From positions 57,221 through 121,220 of the forward strand of contig NZ_FTNE01000012.1 of NCBI RefSeq assembly GCF_900156265.1: DNA of 64,000 nt. Reading direction: 5' to 3'. The first letter of the stretch is position 1; the number at the start of each line of letters is the position of its first letter. The DNA is from Acidiphilium rubrum. GTDB taxonomy: Bacteria > Pseudomonadota > Alphaproteobacteria > Acetobacterales > Acetobacteraceae. Below are positions 53,689 to 63,509 of the stretch, piece by piece. The notes beneath the pieces were generated by a model that saw nothing but the letters and a program-made list of their open reading frames with translations, did no database searches and was not told the DNA's origin. The position numbers were made by a program, and so were the translations under genes.

Positions 53689-53712
53689 CTGCTTTTTTTG
53701 AAAAAAAAGCAG
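53689..53712 (+). repeat. Homopolymer hairpin between the GT4 and WecG-type genes
   Basis: An 11-base perfect inverted repeat made of CTGC plus T7 and its complement, with a 2-base loop, followed by another A7 run and TTTT. It is an isolated A/T island inside a very GC-rich operon, just before the ATG at 53734. It is an obvious slippage site and could act as a weak attenuator. Confidence 0.7.
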
Positions 53713-53733
53713 CAAAAAAATTTTGATTCATTT

Positions 53734-54498
53734 ATGTCCTTGGCAGTGCAACCGCCTGCGCGCCCGATTTTTGGCTTTGTGCCCAGCGCGCTCGACGAAG
53801 CGGCCGCCGCCGCGCGCATCGCCGCGCCCTCGCCGATTGGCGCGGGGGCATCCCTGGTCGTCACGCCCAATCTCGACCATATCGTTCAATACCGTCGCAA
53901 CCCCGCGTTCCGCGCTGCCTATCGCCGCGCCGCCATCATTCTCTGCGATGGGTTTCCGGTCCATTACTACGCCCGGCTGCGCGGCCACCCTGCCCATCGT
54001 GTCACCGGATCGGGCCTGATCGCCCGGCTGATGCACGCCCCCGATCCCGCCGCCCGCCTGCTGTTCGTGGTCGACCGCCCGGAGACCGCCCGCGCCGTCG
54101 AAACCTGGGCGCACACGCACGGCATCGCCGATCAGGTTGCAACCAGCATCCCGCCGCTCGGTTTCATCACCCAACCATCGGCCTGCGAGCACCTCGCCTC
54201 GGCCATCGCGCGGCACCGGCCGACCCTGCTGGTCATGGGAGTCGGCGCGCCGCAGAGCGAGATTTTTATCGATCGTTACCACAATGCCTTACCCGATTGC
54301 TGGGCGCTCTGCGTCGGTCAGGGCGTCAAAATGGCGCTCGGTCTGGTGCGCCGCGCACCACCGGTGGTGCAGACGTTGCACGCCGAATGGCTCTGGCGCC
54401 TCATCCAGGAACCGCGCCGCCTCGCCGGGCGCTACGGTCTCGGCGCGTTCCGCTTCGCCGGCGCCATTGTCGCCGATCTGCGGGGCCGTTCGCCATGA
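53734..54498 (+). CDS. WecG/TagA-family glycosyltransferase (GT26)
   Basis: A 254-residue GT26 enzyme. 'GASLVVTPNLDHIVQYRRNPAFRAAYRRAAIILCDGFPVHYYA' is the acceptor/donor start with D-G; 'TLLVMGVGAPQSEIFID' is the family's GxGxPxQE-like motif; 'CVGQGVKMALGLVRRAPP' and 'WLWRLIQEPRRLAGRYG' end it. It should transfer a sugar to a lipid-linked intermediate. I prefer ATG 53734 because an in-frame GTG at 53665 would translate the homopolymer hairpin into 'LLFLKKKQQKN'. Slippage there cannot be excluded. Confidence 0.87.
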   Translation: MSLAVQPPARPIFGFVPSALDEAAAAARIAAPSPIGAGASLVVTPNLDHIVQYRRNPAFRAAYRRAAIILCDGFPVHYYARLRGHPAHRVTGSGLIARLMHAPDPAARLLFVVDRPETARAVETWAHTHGIADQVATSIPPLGFITQPSACEHLASAIARHRPTLLVMGVGAPQSEIFIDRYHNALPDCWALCVGQGVKMALGLVRRAPPVVQTLHAEWLWRLIQEPRRLAGRYGLGAFRFAGAIVADLRGRSP

Positions 54499-55898
54499 GC
54501 ATCACCGCCCCGCGCGCCCTGCGACCAATGCGCCGCCCCACCCCGACGCCCTATGCCGCGCCAACCGCGCCACGCCTGAGTGTTGCGCTCGCGATGCTCT
54601 CGCTGGTCATGCAACTGACCATTTCGGCCAATCTGCTGATGATCCTGGGAATCCATTACGACATTCCCGGCGGCAACCCGATCGTCAAGATCAACCCGGC
54701 CACCTATGTCGCGGTGCTCGCGCTCGCCGTGCGCCTGTTCGATGGCGGCGACCCGTTCGGCGCGCTGCTGCGCCTGTTCGCCGCCAACCGCCTGATCGCC
54801 ACCTTCGTGATCGCCTTCATCGCCTGCATCGCCTATTCATTGATCACGATCGGCGTCACCGGTTCGGCCTCGCTGATCGACAGCTACCTCTCCGCCGGCA
54901 TCCTGATGCTCGTGCTGTGCGATATCTCGGTGGCCGAACGCCGCCTTCTCGGTGCGATCATGCTGTCGTTGTTCATGATCAACGTCACCATCGCGATCAT
55001 CGAAAGCCTCACCCGCCACCTCCTGATCGGGCTCTACATCGGCTCGTATCAATACAAGGCGCCGTTCCCGGTGTTTCGCGGCGTCGCGCTGTACGATCAC
55101 CCGCTGACCGGCGCGATGATGACATCGATGGGTATTTTCCTGCTGCTGCAGATGCGCCTGCGCCCGATCGTGACCATGGTTCTGCTCGGCTGGTCCCTGG
55201 TCGGGTTGTTCGCCTTCGGCGGCCGCGCGGATCTGGTCGCAACCGTTGCGGCCTTGCTCGCAATCGGCGGCTGGTCGCTCGCCGCCGACCTGTTCAACCG
55301 CCGCCTGACCATGCTCAAGCTCTTCGGCATCATCGGCGCCCTGATCCTGGGCTTCGCACTCGCCTGGCTCGTCATCACCCAGACCTCGATCGCCGATCGT
55401 ATCGTCAAGCAGGACTATGTCGATACCAGCGCCAAGGTCCGCGAAATCCAGTTCCTCGTGCCGGGATTGATGAATTTCCGCGAGTTGCTGCTCGGGATCG
55501 AGGTGAACCGCCTGCCGCAACTGGTCTCCGAGGTCGGCCTCCACCCCCCGTTCACCGGCATCGAAAACTACTGGCTGGTCGCCTTCGTCAATCTCGGATT
55601 GATCGGCTTTTCGGTCTATCTGCTCGGTTTTCTATCGCTGCTGTACGATCTCTGGCGCCGCGTGCCGCTGTTCGGCCGGGTGATGCTGGTGCTGATCATC
55701 GTGGTCGCCTCGACCAGCAATTCACTCGGCGCCAAGAGCAACATCCTGTTCGTCCTCGCCGGCACGCTGGTCGCCTGTTCCGGATTTGCCGAACCGCGCG
55801 CCGCCCGCATCAAGCCGCCCGCTGTCGTCGCTCGCGCCGCATCCCGGTCCCAAACCAGCCGCGCCCTCGTCCCTCTCGTGTCATCGCTCCGAAAGTAG
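54495..55898 (+). CDS. Wzy-like polysaccharide polymerase (VpsF/O-antigen-ligase type)
   Basis: A 467-residue polytopic membrane protein (about 11 helices). A large periplasmic loop near residues 300-350 ('SIADRIVKQDYVDTSAKVREIQFLVPGL') precedes 'HPPFTGIENYWLVAFVNLGLIGFSVYLLGFL'. The layout and the place between WecG-type transferase and Wzz-type protein fit the polymerase of a Wzx/Wzy pathway, of the VpsF kind. ATG 54495 overlaps the preceding stop (ATGA). Confidence 0.82.
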   Translation: MSITAPRALRPMRRPTPTPYAAPTAPRLSVALAMLSLVMQLTISANLLMILGIHYDIPGGNPIVKINPATYVAVLALAVRLFDGGDPFGALLRLFAANRLIATFVIAFIACIAYSLITIGVTGSASLIDSYLSAGILMLVLCDISVAERRLLGAIMLSLFMINVTIAIIESLTRHLLIGLYIGSYQYKAPFPVFRGVALYDHPLTGAMMTSMGIFLLLQMRLRPIVTMVLLGWSLVGLFAFGGRADLVATVAALLAIGGWSLAADLFNRRLTMLKLFGIIGALILGFALAWLVITQTSIADRIVKQDYVDTSAKVREIQFLVPGLMNFRELLLGIEVNRLPQLVSEVGLHPPFTGIENYWLVAFVNLGLIGFSVYLLGFLSLLYDLWRRVPLFGRVMLVLIIVVASTSNSLGAKSNILFVLAGTLVACSGFAEPRAARIKPPAVVARAASRSQTSRALVPLVSSLRK

Positions 55899-55905
55899 TC
55901 CAGCC

Positions 55906-57459
55906 ATGTCAACCATGACCAACCGCTTTACCTCTGCCGATAATCTGCACGAACTGGTCGAAACCGGCTTCAAGCTGCGGCGGCGGCTGTTGCAATTCGT
56001 GCTGCTGGTTCTGGTGGTCTCGCTCGCGATCGCGCTCTACGTCAAACCGAATTACGTCGCCTCGTCCCAGATGGTCGTGCTGCCGAGTAATGAATACACG
56101 TTTCGCCCCACCGCCGGCTCGCATTCCCTCGCCAACGAAGCACTCTCGCTCGAAAACATGATGGATTCCGAAGTCGCCATCATCCGCGCCCCCGCGCTGG
56201 CCCACGCCGTCATCGCGGAAATCGGCGTCAAAACCCTCTACCCGGCGATGGTCCGCAAACCCAATGTGTTCTTGCGCCTGATCCACGCGGTGCACGACCT
56301 GATCATCCCCCGCAAACCCTCGGCACCCGATGATATCATCGAACGCGCGATCCCGGTGTTCGAAAGCCATCTCGATGCCGTGGCCGGCGCCGATAACGAT
56401 GTCATCACCATCAGCTTCGGCAACCCCAAGCCAGCGGTCGCGCAGCAAGTCGTCGCGACCCTGCAGAAACTCTACCTCGCACGCCGCCGCAGCATCTTCA
56501 CCGATCGTCAGTCCCGCGCGGTCGCCCGCGCCGTCGCCGACCAGCGCCAGGCCCTGAACGCGGCCGAGGCGCGGCTCACCGCGTTTCAGACGGCACACAA
56601 CGTCACCCAGTTCCAGACCCGTGAATCAATCCTGCTCAACCAGCAAGGCCAGATGGAACAGGACCTGATGGCGACCAACTCCAACGTCGCCCAGCTGACC
56701 ACCAGCCTTGCCGCCCTGCATCGGGCCCACGGCACGGTGCCACCCTCGATCGCGCTGCAGCAGAGCACCAATATCGATCAACGGACCATGGCCCTGCGCA
56801 CCAGCCTCGATGCCTTGCGCACCAGGCTCGCCTCGATGCTGAGCAACTACCGTGCCGATAGTCCCGAGGCGCAAAACCTGCGCGCCCAGATCGCGACCGA
56901 ATCCGCCCTGCTCGCCCACGCCACCGCCAATGGCGCGCCCTCCAGCCTGCAAAGCGGCCAGAACCCGGTTTACGGTCAGATCAACCTCGAGCTGATGCAG
57001 GACAGCGCCGCCCTCGCCGCCGCCCGCACCCGCGCCGCGCAGGACCACACCAGCCTCACCCATCTCGCGGCGCAACTCACCAAACTCGATGCGTTGAAAG
57101 CCCAACTCGGCACGCTCGAACGCCAACGCAGCCTCGCCGCCGCCAACTACGCCGATGCCACCCGCACCCTGAGTGAACGCCAATTGGTCGAACAGGTCGA
57201 TGCCGAAAAACGCGCCAACGTCCGCGTCCTCTCGCCACCCGCCCTGCCGCTCAACCCGTTCCCGCTGCGCAAACTGATCATGCTGGCCGGTGGCGTGCTG
57301 GCCCTGTTCGGCAGCGTCATGATCATGCTCCTCGGCAATTTCTTCCGCAAAGGCGCTTTGTTCGGCCGCGTCCTCGAAGCCGATACCGGAATCCCACTCC
57401 TTGCCATCATCCCCGAACTAGGCCTCGCCCAAATGCGCCAGATCACGATCAATCGGTGA
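55906..57459 (+). CDS. Wzz/Wzc-type chain-length determinant (polysaccharide co-polymerase)
   Basis: A 517-residue protein with two membrane helices (near residues 30-47 and 460-482) and a long periplasmic coiled-coil domain ('QRQALNAAEARLTAFQTAHNVTQFQ', 'QLTKLDALKAQLGTLERQRSLAAANY'). The proline-rich 'LSPPALPLNPFPLRK' just before the second helix is the Wzz signature. It has no kinase domain; the separate CpsD-like gene at 48251 fills that place. It controls polymer length and links to the outer-membrane exporter. Confidence 0.9.
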   Translation: MSTMTNRFTSADNLHELVETGFKLRRRLLQFVLLVLVVSLAIALYVKPNYVASSQMVVLPSNEYTFRPTAGSHSLANEALSLENMMDSEVAIIRAPALAHAVIAEIGVKTLYPAMVRKPNVFLRLIHAVHDLIIPRKPSAPDDIIERAIPVFESHLDAVAGADNDVITISFGNPKPAVAQQVVATLQKLYLARRRSIFTDRQSRAVARAVADQRQALNAAEARLTAFQTAHNVTQFQTRESILLNQQGQMEQDLMATNSNVAQLTTSLAALHRAHGTVPPSIALQQSTNIDQRTMALRTSLDALRTRLASMLSNYRADSPEAQNLRAQIATESALLAHATANGAPSSLQSGQNPVYGQINLELMQDSAALAAARTRAAQDHTSLTHLAAQLTKLDALKAQLGTLERQRSLAAANYADATRTLSERQLVEQVDAEKRANVRVLSPPALPLNPFPLRKLIMLAGGVLALFGSVMIMLLGNFFRKGALFGRVLEADTGIPLLAIIPELGLAQMRQITINR

Positions 57460-57461
57460 CG

Positions 57462-59309
57462 TCAGGCGCGGGTGGGGTTCCGACGATCGCGGCGTGGGTT
57501 GCGGACTTGATACAGACTGAAGCCGTTCTTGCCGTCGGCTGCCACCAATGTCAGCCATGATGGCGGATGATGGGCGCTGAGGATCGACCATAGTGCGGTT
57601 TTCCGCGCATGATCGGCCAGCGGATCATGCGGACCGCCGGGGCAGAACAGGACGAACCGGGCGCCGCTCGCGGCAAACGCGGCTGATTCGCCGGCTGCGG
57701 CCGGTGCGCGCCAGGCGTGCCACGCGCGCAGATAGCCGTCGATACCGTGCTGATACAGCGAACCGACGGCGATGATCCGGGTTCGGTAGAGCAGTTCCGG
57801 CACGTCGGCCGGTGGGCTCAGCACCACGGCGCCAGCGGCGGCGCGCATCATCGGCGCGATGTGGCGCAGCCGGCATGAAGGGGGTTTGTCTGGCGTGGGC
57901 GATGCGCCGGCGGCGCGTGCGAAGCTCGGTGCGTAGGGTGCGAGCAGAACCAGCATGATGGTGCCGATCCGCGCGCTGGCCGCCCGGCGCGGCTGGGCGG
58001 CCCAGCGGGACGAGGCCTCGCACAGTGCCACGGGCAGCAGGGCAGCGGCGAATCCTGCGGGATATTGTTGAAAAATCACGAAGCGCGCGGTGAGCGCCAC
58101 GCTGAGCGCGATGCCGGTGCAGACCAGCAGCCACAGGCCGGTGATCATCCGGTCCGGCCGCGCGCGCCGGGCGCGGTGGGTGGCGAACAGCAGCGCCAAC
58201 AGCCCCGGTCCCAGCAGCATCGCGGCTTCGGCGAGCGTGTGCACCGGCTGAGTTTCCGACATATGGCCGAAAAATACCGCCATGTCCTGCGGCGGAATCA
58301 GCGCGTACGGCCCCAGCGCGACGCTGGGAAATACACCAAGCCAGAGCCCGAAGCTGGCCAGCGCACCGGCGATGCCCAGCCAGCCGCGCTGCGGCCCGAC
58401 CGGCAGCGCCCGATCGAGCCCGGCCAGAAAAATCCCCGCGGCGGCGACCGCTGTTCCCAGTGCGGCGTAGATGATCGACAATCGATCGATCTCGACCGCC
58501 AGAACCCCGCCGTGCGGTGGATCGATCAGCAGCGCCAGCAGCAGCATTCCGGCAAAGCCAAGGCCGAGTGCGCGGATTTCGCGCCCGATCGGTCGGAACA
58601 GCCACACATAGCCCAGCGCCACGAAGGACAGCAGCACGAACGGCATGGTCTCCGGCATCAGCCACAAGGCGAACCCGCCCGCGATGCCGCTCAGCCACCC
58701 GGCACGCAATCCGGGTTCGCGCCCGGCGATGCCCGCGCGCATCGCAAACCCCACCGTCGCCGCGACGGCGGCGAGTTGCGCGATGTGATAATGGATCACC
58801 CCGAAGGACGCGAAGCCGCGAATGCCCGGCAGCAACAGGCCGACCAGCGGCACGATCCATAGCCAGCTTTGCCCCCCGCGCCCGGTGATCGGCGCCACGG
58901 CAAAGGCGAGTGCCGCGCTCAGAAACCCGGCCGACAGCGGCCCGGTTGCCACGCCGGCGATGAGCAACGCCCTATGCCAGCCGAGCCAGGGTGCCAAAGG
59001 TGCGGCGAGTGCCACGATCATCGCATCGAACAGGCGGGACCATTCAATCAGCAGGGGTGCGCCCGAATTATCCCGCTGCACCACGTTCACCAAATGCCCT
59101 AGCCGGAGTCCCTGCTCGATCCGCACCAGCCGCATGAAACTATCGGGATCGATCAACCCGCCATGCAGCACCGACGGCACGTTCCGGCTGGTCGCCACCA
59201 TGTCCATCACAGCACCGGCAAGCGCGATCAACCCATACAGCCAAGCCGAATGCCAACGCCCCGAAGCGCCCGGTTCGCATTCACCTGCTGTGATCGTTCC
59301 CCCAATCAT
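57462..59309 (-). CDS. Large polytopic membrane protein, GT-C/oligosaccharyltransferase-like
   Basis: A 615-residue membrane protein with about 12 helices and a 120-residue C-terminal soluble part. The first loop reads 'LHGGLIDPDSFMRLVRIEQGL', similar to the acidic D-x-D/S loop of GT-C enzymes such as STT3/PglB. The end ('RFVLFCPGGPHDPLADHARKTALWSILSAHHPPSWLTLV') is soluble. It could transfer a polyprenyl-linked glycan, but no WWDYG-like motif is seen. Convergent with the chain-length gene (2-base gap). Confidence 0.65.
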   Translation of the reverse strand: MIGGTITAGECEPGASGRWHSAWLYGLIALAGAVMDMVATSRNVPSVLHGGLIDPDSFMRLVRIEQGLRLGHLVNVVQRDNSGAPLLIEWSRLFDAMIVALAAPLAPWLGWHRALLIAGVATGPLSAGFLSAALAFAVAPITGRGGQSWLWIVPLVGLLLPGIRGFASFGVIHYHIAQLAAVAATVGFAMRAGIAGREPGLRAGWLSGIAGGFALWLMPETMPFVLLSFVALGYVWLFRPIGREIRALGLGFAGMLLLALLIDPPHGGVLAVEIDRLSIIYAALGTAVAAAGIFLAGLDRALPVGPQRGWLGIAGALASFGLWLGVFPSVALGPYALIPPQDMAVFFGHMSETQPVHTLAEAAMLLGPGLLALLFATHRARRARPDRMITGLWLLVCTGIALSVALTARFVIFQQYPAGFAAALLPVALCEASSRWAAQPRRAASARIGTIMLVLLAPYAPSFARAAGASPTPDKPPSCRLRHIAPMMRAAAGAVVLSPPADVPELLYRTRIIAVGSLYQHGIDGYLRAWHAWRAPAAAGESAAFAASGARFVLFCPGGPHDPLADHARKTALWSILSAHHPPSWLTLVAADGKNGFSLYQVRNPRRDRRNPTRA

Positions 59310-59373
59310 GGGAACAATTTAGCGCCGAGATATTAACGAATCTAAAACGAATCAGATTTTAGGAACATATCCA

Positions 59374-60744
59374 TCAGGACCATGTCGCCTCGGCATCCTG
59401 CGCCACGGCGGCAGGCGGCCGCGTCGCCGCGATGGTGGCGTCGCTCGGCAGAGTTTCCGGGCGCGGGCCGCCCGCCATCCAGTCCAGCATCACGACGGTG
59501 TGGATCGTCGGGATCGCGGTGCCCGACAATTGGGTGAGGCAGCCGACATTGCCGCCCACGATCGCATCCGGTTTCAGCGGCGCGATCGTGCCGAGTTTGC
59601 GCTCGCGCAACCGCCCGGCCATTTCCGGTTGCAGGATATTATACGTCCCGGCCGAACCGCAGCACAGATGCGGATCCCGCGGCTCGACCACCGTAAACCC
59701 GGCCCGCCGCAGCAGCGCCTTGGGCGCTTCGGTCACCCGCTGACCGTGCTGCAAGGAGCACGCGGCGTGATAGGCGATCACCATGCCCGGCGGCGGCGTG
59801 ACGCTCGGTTGATACTCCAGCCGGACCAGCAATTCGGAAATATCGACCGCCAGACCGGCGATCCGTGCGGCATCCTCGGCCTCCGGCGTGTCGCGCAGCA
59901 GGAAGCCGTAATCCTTCAATACCGTGCCGCAGCCCGAAGTGTCGGTCACCACCGCGTCGAGCCCGCCGGCGCCGATCTCGCGGGTCCAGGCGGCCACATT
60001 GGCGCGCGCGAACGCCAGCGCGGCATCGTGCTTGCCCAGATGATGCGTCAGCGCGCCGCAACACCCGGCCCCCTTCGCGACCACCACCTCGACCCCCATG
60101 CGCGTCAGCAGCCGGATCGTCGCATCATGAATCCCGGGGTCGATCACCTGCTGCGCACAGCCGGCCAGCAACGCCACGCGCGCGCGCCGTGTACCTTGCG
60201 CTTTGAACACGCCGGGCCGCTCGGTCGAACTCCGCCCCGCCACCGCGCCGGGTGCCAGGTCGAGCATGGCGCGCAGGCGCTGCCCGAGCATGCCGCGCGT
60301 CCCGATCATCCCACGCACCGACCGCCCGAGCGATGCCGCCCGCAAGGCCGCGCGCATCCGCGCCGGATACGGCAGAACCGCCGCCAGCACGGCGCGCAGG
60401 GCGCGGTCATGCGCCGGCCGTTGATAGGTTTCCTCGACCCGCACGCGCGCATAATCGATCAGGTGCATGTAATCGACGCCGGAGGGGCAGGTGGTCATGC
60501 ACGCCAGGCACGACAGGCACCGATCCAGATGAAACGCGACCGGCGTGCTCGCGGGCGCGCCGGTTTCCAGCATGTCCTTGATCAGATAAATCCGCCCGCG
60601 CGGGCTGTCGTCCTCGTCGCCCACGGTCACGAAGGTCGGGCAGGTCGCGGTGCAGAAGCCGCAATGCACGCAGGAGCGCAGGATTTTATCGGCGACCGCG
60701 ATGTTCGGATCGGCCAGTTGATCGAGCGTGAAATTGGTTTGCAT
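59374..60744 (-). CDS. glcF: Glycolate oxidase iron-sulfur subunit
   Basis: A 456-residue protein with two 4Fe-4S binding motifs ('CVHCGFCTATCP' at about 25-36, 'CLSCLACMTTCP' at about 76-87) and two CCG domains ('AKGAGCCGALTHH', 'DPHLCCGSAGTYNI'). It passes electrons from GlcD/GlcE to the membrane chain when glycolate is oxidised to glyoxylate. Third gene of the glcDEF operon, 12 bases after glcE. Confidence 0.95.
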   Translation of the reverse strand: MQTNFTLDQLADPNIAVADKILRSCVHCGFCTATCPTFVTVGDEDDSPRGRIYLIKDMLETGAPASTPVAFHLDRCLSCLACMTTCPSGVDYMHLIDYARVRVEETYQRPAHDRALRAVLAAVLPYPARMRAALRAASLGRSVRGMIGTRGMLGQRLRAMLDLAPGAVAGRSSTERPGVFKAQGTRRARVALLAGCAQQVIDPGIHDATIRLLTRMGVEVVVAKGAGCCGALTHHLGKHDAALAFARANVAAWTREIGAGGLDAVVTDTSGCGTVLKDYGFLLRDTPEAEDAARIAGLAVDISELLVRLEYQPSVTPPPGMVIAYHAACSLQHGQRVTEAPKALLRRAGFTVVEPRDPHLCCGSAGTYNILQPEMAGRLRERKLGTIAPLKPDAIVGGNVGCLTQLSGTAIPTIHTVVMLDWMAGGPRPETLPSDATIAATRPPAAVAQDAEATWS

Positions 60745-60756
60745 CGAATTCCGGTT

Positions 60757-61935
60757 TCAGGCCGCGAACAGGCGGCCAGGGTTGAGAATGCCGGCCGGAT
60801 CGAACGAGGCGACCACCCGCTGGCGAATTGCCGCCAGCGCCGGTGCTTCGTGCGGCACCGCATCGACCGACCGGCGCAGTTCGGGCGGCGCGCGCAGCAA
60901 CCACCAATCGCCCTTGGCCCGCCGCGCCGCACCCACCACCACCTCATGCGCGGCCATCGTCGCCGGCCCGGTCAGGAAGGCGAGCCCGCCGCCCCAATCG
61001 AGGTAGCCGAACAACCCGGCGCCATGCCCGGCTCCCAGCACCGCCGCACCGCGCGACGGCCGGACCGAGACCCGCCACACCGCATCGCCCGGCTGGATCG
61101 GCAGCGGTTCGGCATCGCGCACCGCCCGCCACAACGCGACACTCTGCGCCGTCTCCAGCGTTTCGACCGCGCCGAACTTCGCCCACAGCGCGCCCAATTG
61201 GCCGACCCGATAGGTCACCGAATCGGCAAAATCCTCGATCCGCGCGATCGTGATGGCGCGCTCATACCCCACCGCCATCGCCGCCTCCTGCGGCAGAAAC
61301 GCCGCGCCGGAGACCGAAAACGGCGATCCCAGAGCCACCGCCAGCGCGCGTGACGCGACCTCCGGCGTCAGCCCATACAGCACGACCGTTCCGGTCGCCT
61401 GCGGCTTCGGCAGCACCTTCAGCGTTACCTCGGTCATCACCCCCAAAGTGCCATAGGAGCCGGCGAATAATTTGCACAGATCGAGCCCGGTGACGTTTTT
61501 CAGCACCCTGCCGCCCGAACGAACCACCTCGCCCCGGCCGGTCACCGCGCGCATCCCCATCAGATGATCGCGCATCGCCCCCCAAGCCACCCGCCGCGGG
61601 CCGGACAGATTGGCCGCGACCACGCCGCCGATCGTCTGGTCCGCGGCATCGAGAAACGCGTAATGCGGCGGCTCGGCAATCAGATGCTGCCCACCCTCGG
61701 CCAGTTTCGCCTCCAGCGCGGCCAGCGTCGTGCCGGTGCGGGCGCTGATGATCAACTCCTGCGGCGCATAGAGTGAAATGCCGGCGTGGTTGCGTGTGCT
61801 CAGCGTCTCCGCCGTCTGCATCTCGCGCAAAAACCCGGCCTTGCTGCCCAGCCCCTCGATCGAGAGCGGCGCCCGATCGGCCACCGCGGCATTGATCGCG
61901 GCAGCAAATCCCGCTTCGTCGTCCGGCGCGATCAT
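60757..61935 (-). CDS. glcE: Glycolate oxidase FAD-binding subunit
   Basis: A 392-residue FAD-linked oxidase subunit. 'PLSIEGLGSKAGF' and 'LIISARTGTTLAALEAKLAEGGQHLIAEPPH' form the FAD domain, with 'TIGGVVAANLSGPRRVAWGAMRDHLMGMRAVTGRGEVVRSGGRVLKNVTGLDLCKLFAGSYGTLGVMTEVTLKVLP', abbreviated here to its landmarks, typical of GlcE. It is the shorter FAD partner of GlcD. ATG 61935, 7 bases after the glcD stop. Confidence 0.95.
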   Translation of the reverse strand: MIAPDDEAGFAAAINAAVADRAPLSIEGLGSKAGFLREMQTAETLSTRNHAGISLYAPQELIISARTGTTLAALEAKLAEGGQHLIAEPPHYAFLDAADQTIGGVVAANLSGPRRVAWGAMRDHLMGMRAVTGRGEVVRSGGRVLKNVTGLDLCKLFAGSYGTLGVMTEVTLKVLPKPQATGTVVLYGLTPEVASRALAVALGSPFSVSGAAFLPQEAAMAVGYERAITIARIEDFADSVTYRVGQLGALWAKFGAVETLETAQSVALWRAVRDAEPLPIQPGDAVWRVSVRPSRGAAVLGAGHGAGLFGYLDWGGGLAFLTGPATMAAHEVVVGAARRAKGDWWLLRAPPELRRSVDAVPHEAPALAAIRQRVVASFDPAGILNPGRLFAA

Positions 61936-61942
61936 GGCCGCC

Positions 61943-63406
61943 TCACGCCGCGTGCGGCAGCGCGTCGGGCCCGGCCGATGCGGTGCCGGCCTGCAACGGA
62001 AACACCTTCGCGGTATTCAGCAACCACTCCGGGTCGAACGCCGATTTCACCCGCCGCTGCGCTTCCAACTCGATCTCGGTGAACTGCACGCTCATCAGAT
62101 CCCGCTTTTCCACGCCAACCCCGTGCTCGCCGGTCAGGCAGCCACCCACCTCGACGCACAACCGCAGCACATCCGCGCCGAACGCCTCGGCCTTGTGCAT
62201 GCTGGTCGGATCATTCGCATCGAACATGATCAACGGATGCAGATTACCATCGCCGGCATGGAAAATATTCGCCACCTGCAAGCCATACTGCACGCTCATC
62301 TCGCCGATCCGCCGCAGCACCAGCGGCAACGTACTGGTCGGGATCGTGCCGTCCATGCATAAATAATCCGGCGAAATCCGCCCCACCGCGCCGAACGCGC
62401 CCTTGCGCCCCTTCCAGATCGCGGCCGATTCCTCGGCCGATTGCGATACTTTCAGACTGATCGGGTTGAACCGCGCGCAAATTTCCTTGATCTGCCCCAG
62501 CAGCCAATCCTGCTCGGCCACCGACCCCTCGACCTCGATGATCAGCATCGCCTCGGCATCGAGCGGATAGCCCGCATGGGCAAACGCCTCACACGCATGG
62601 ATCGCGGGCCGGTCCATGAACTCCAACGCGACCGGAATAATCCCCGACGCAATGATCGCATCGACGCACGCACCCGCAACCTCATTGCCGTCGAACGCCG
62701 CCAGCATCGCCCGCGTGCCCTCCGGCGCGCGCAAAATTCGCACCGTGATCTCGGTCGCGATGCCCAACTGACCCTCGCTGCCGACCACGATGCCCAGCCA
62801 GTCATAGCCGGCGGTGTCCAGATGCGTGCCGCCCAATTCGAGAATCTCGCCCTCGATCGTCACCAGCTTGATGCCCAGCACATTGTTCGCGGTCACGCCG
62901 TATTTCAGGCAATGCGCGCCGCCCGAATTCATGCCGATATTGCCCCCGATCATGCAGGCCAACTGGCTCGAAGGATCGGGCGCATAGAAAAATCCATCCG
63001 CCTCGACCGCCTTGGTGATGCCCAGATTGGTCACACCCGCCTGCACCACCGCATACCGGTCGCGATAATTCACCTCGACGATCTGGTTCATCCGCATCAT
63101 GCCGATCACCACCGCATCCTCGAGCGGCAACGCCCCACCGGCCAGCGACGTGCCCGCGCCACGCGGCACCACCCGCACCCCGTTCTGATGGCAGAACCGC
63201 AGCACAGCAGCTACCTGCTCGGTCGTTTCCGGCAAGACCACCGCCAGCGGCATCTGCCGATAGGCCGATAACCCATCCGTCTCGTACGGTTTCAGCTTGG
63301 TGGCATCGGTGATCACGCCGCGATCCTGCATGATCGCGCGCAACCCCTCATGCACGGCATCGCGCCGCGCCAGCACATCCGGTTTCGGTTTTGGCAAAGT
63401 GATCAA
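61943..63406 (-). CDS. glcD: Glycolate oxidase catalytic subunit
   Basis: A 487-residue FAD-linked glycolate dehydrogenase. 'VLPETTEQVAAVLRFCHQNGVRVVPRGAGTSLAGGALP' is the FAD-binding domain and 'CLTGEHGVGVEKRDLM' the C-terminal catalytic signature. The start is TTG 63406 with GGGGAG about 9 bases before it. It heads the glcDEF operon, which allows glycolate use and photorespiration-type salvage. Confidence 0.95.
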   Translation of the reverse strand: MITLPKPKPDVLARRDAVHEGLRAIMQDRGVITDATKLKPYETDGLSAYRQMPLAVVLPETTEQVAAVLRFCHQNGVRVVPRGAGTSLAGGALPLEDAVVIGMMRMNQIVEVNYRDRYAVVQAGVTNLGITKAVEADGFFYAPDPSSQLACMIGGNIGMNSGGAHCLKYGVTANNVLGIKLVTIEGEILELGGTHLDTAGYDWLGIVVGSEGQLGIATEITVRILRAPEGTRAMLAAFDGNEVAGACVDAIIASGIIPVALEFMDRPAIHACEAFAHAGYPLDAEAMLIIEVEGSVAEQDWLLGQIKEICARFNPISLKVSQSAEESAAIWKGRKGAFGAVGRISPDYLCMDGTIPTSTLPLVLRRIGEMSVQYGLQVANIFHAGDGNLHPLIMFDANDPTSMHKAEAFGADVLRLCVEVGGCLTGEHGVGVEKRDLMSVQFTEIELEAQRRVKSAFDPEWLLNTAKVFPLQAGTASAGPDALPHAA

Positions 63407-63509
63407 CGCCGATCTCCCCTTAATGGCGGGAGCCTAACACCAGCAGACCATTACGCCTAGAAGACATGATCCATTTTTCATCGATCCCAGCCTTGCGCGC
63501 CGGCACGAC

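Noticed and set aside
54137..55918. A 593-codon frame overlapping the WecG-type and Wzy-like genes
   Set aside because: Out of frame with both recognised genes and rich in Arg/Pro; the overlapping real starts (ATGA) account for the region.
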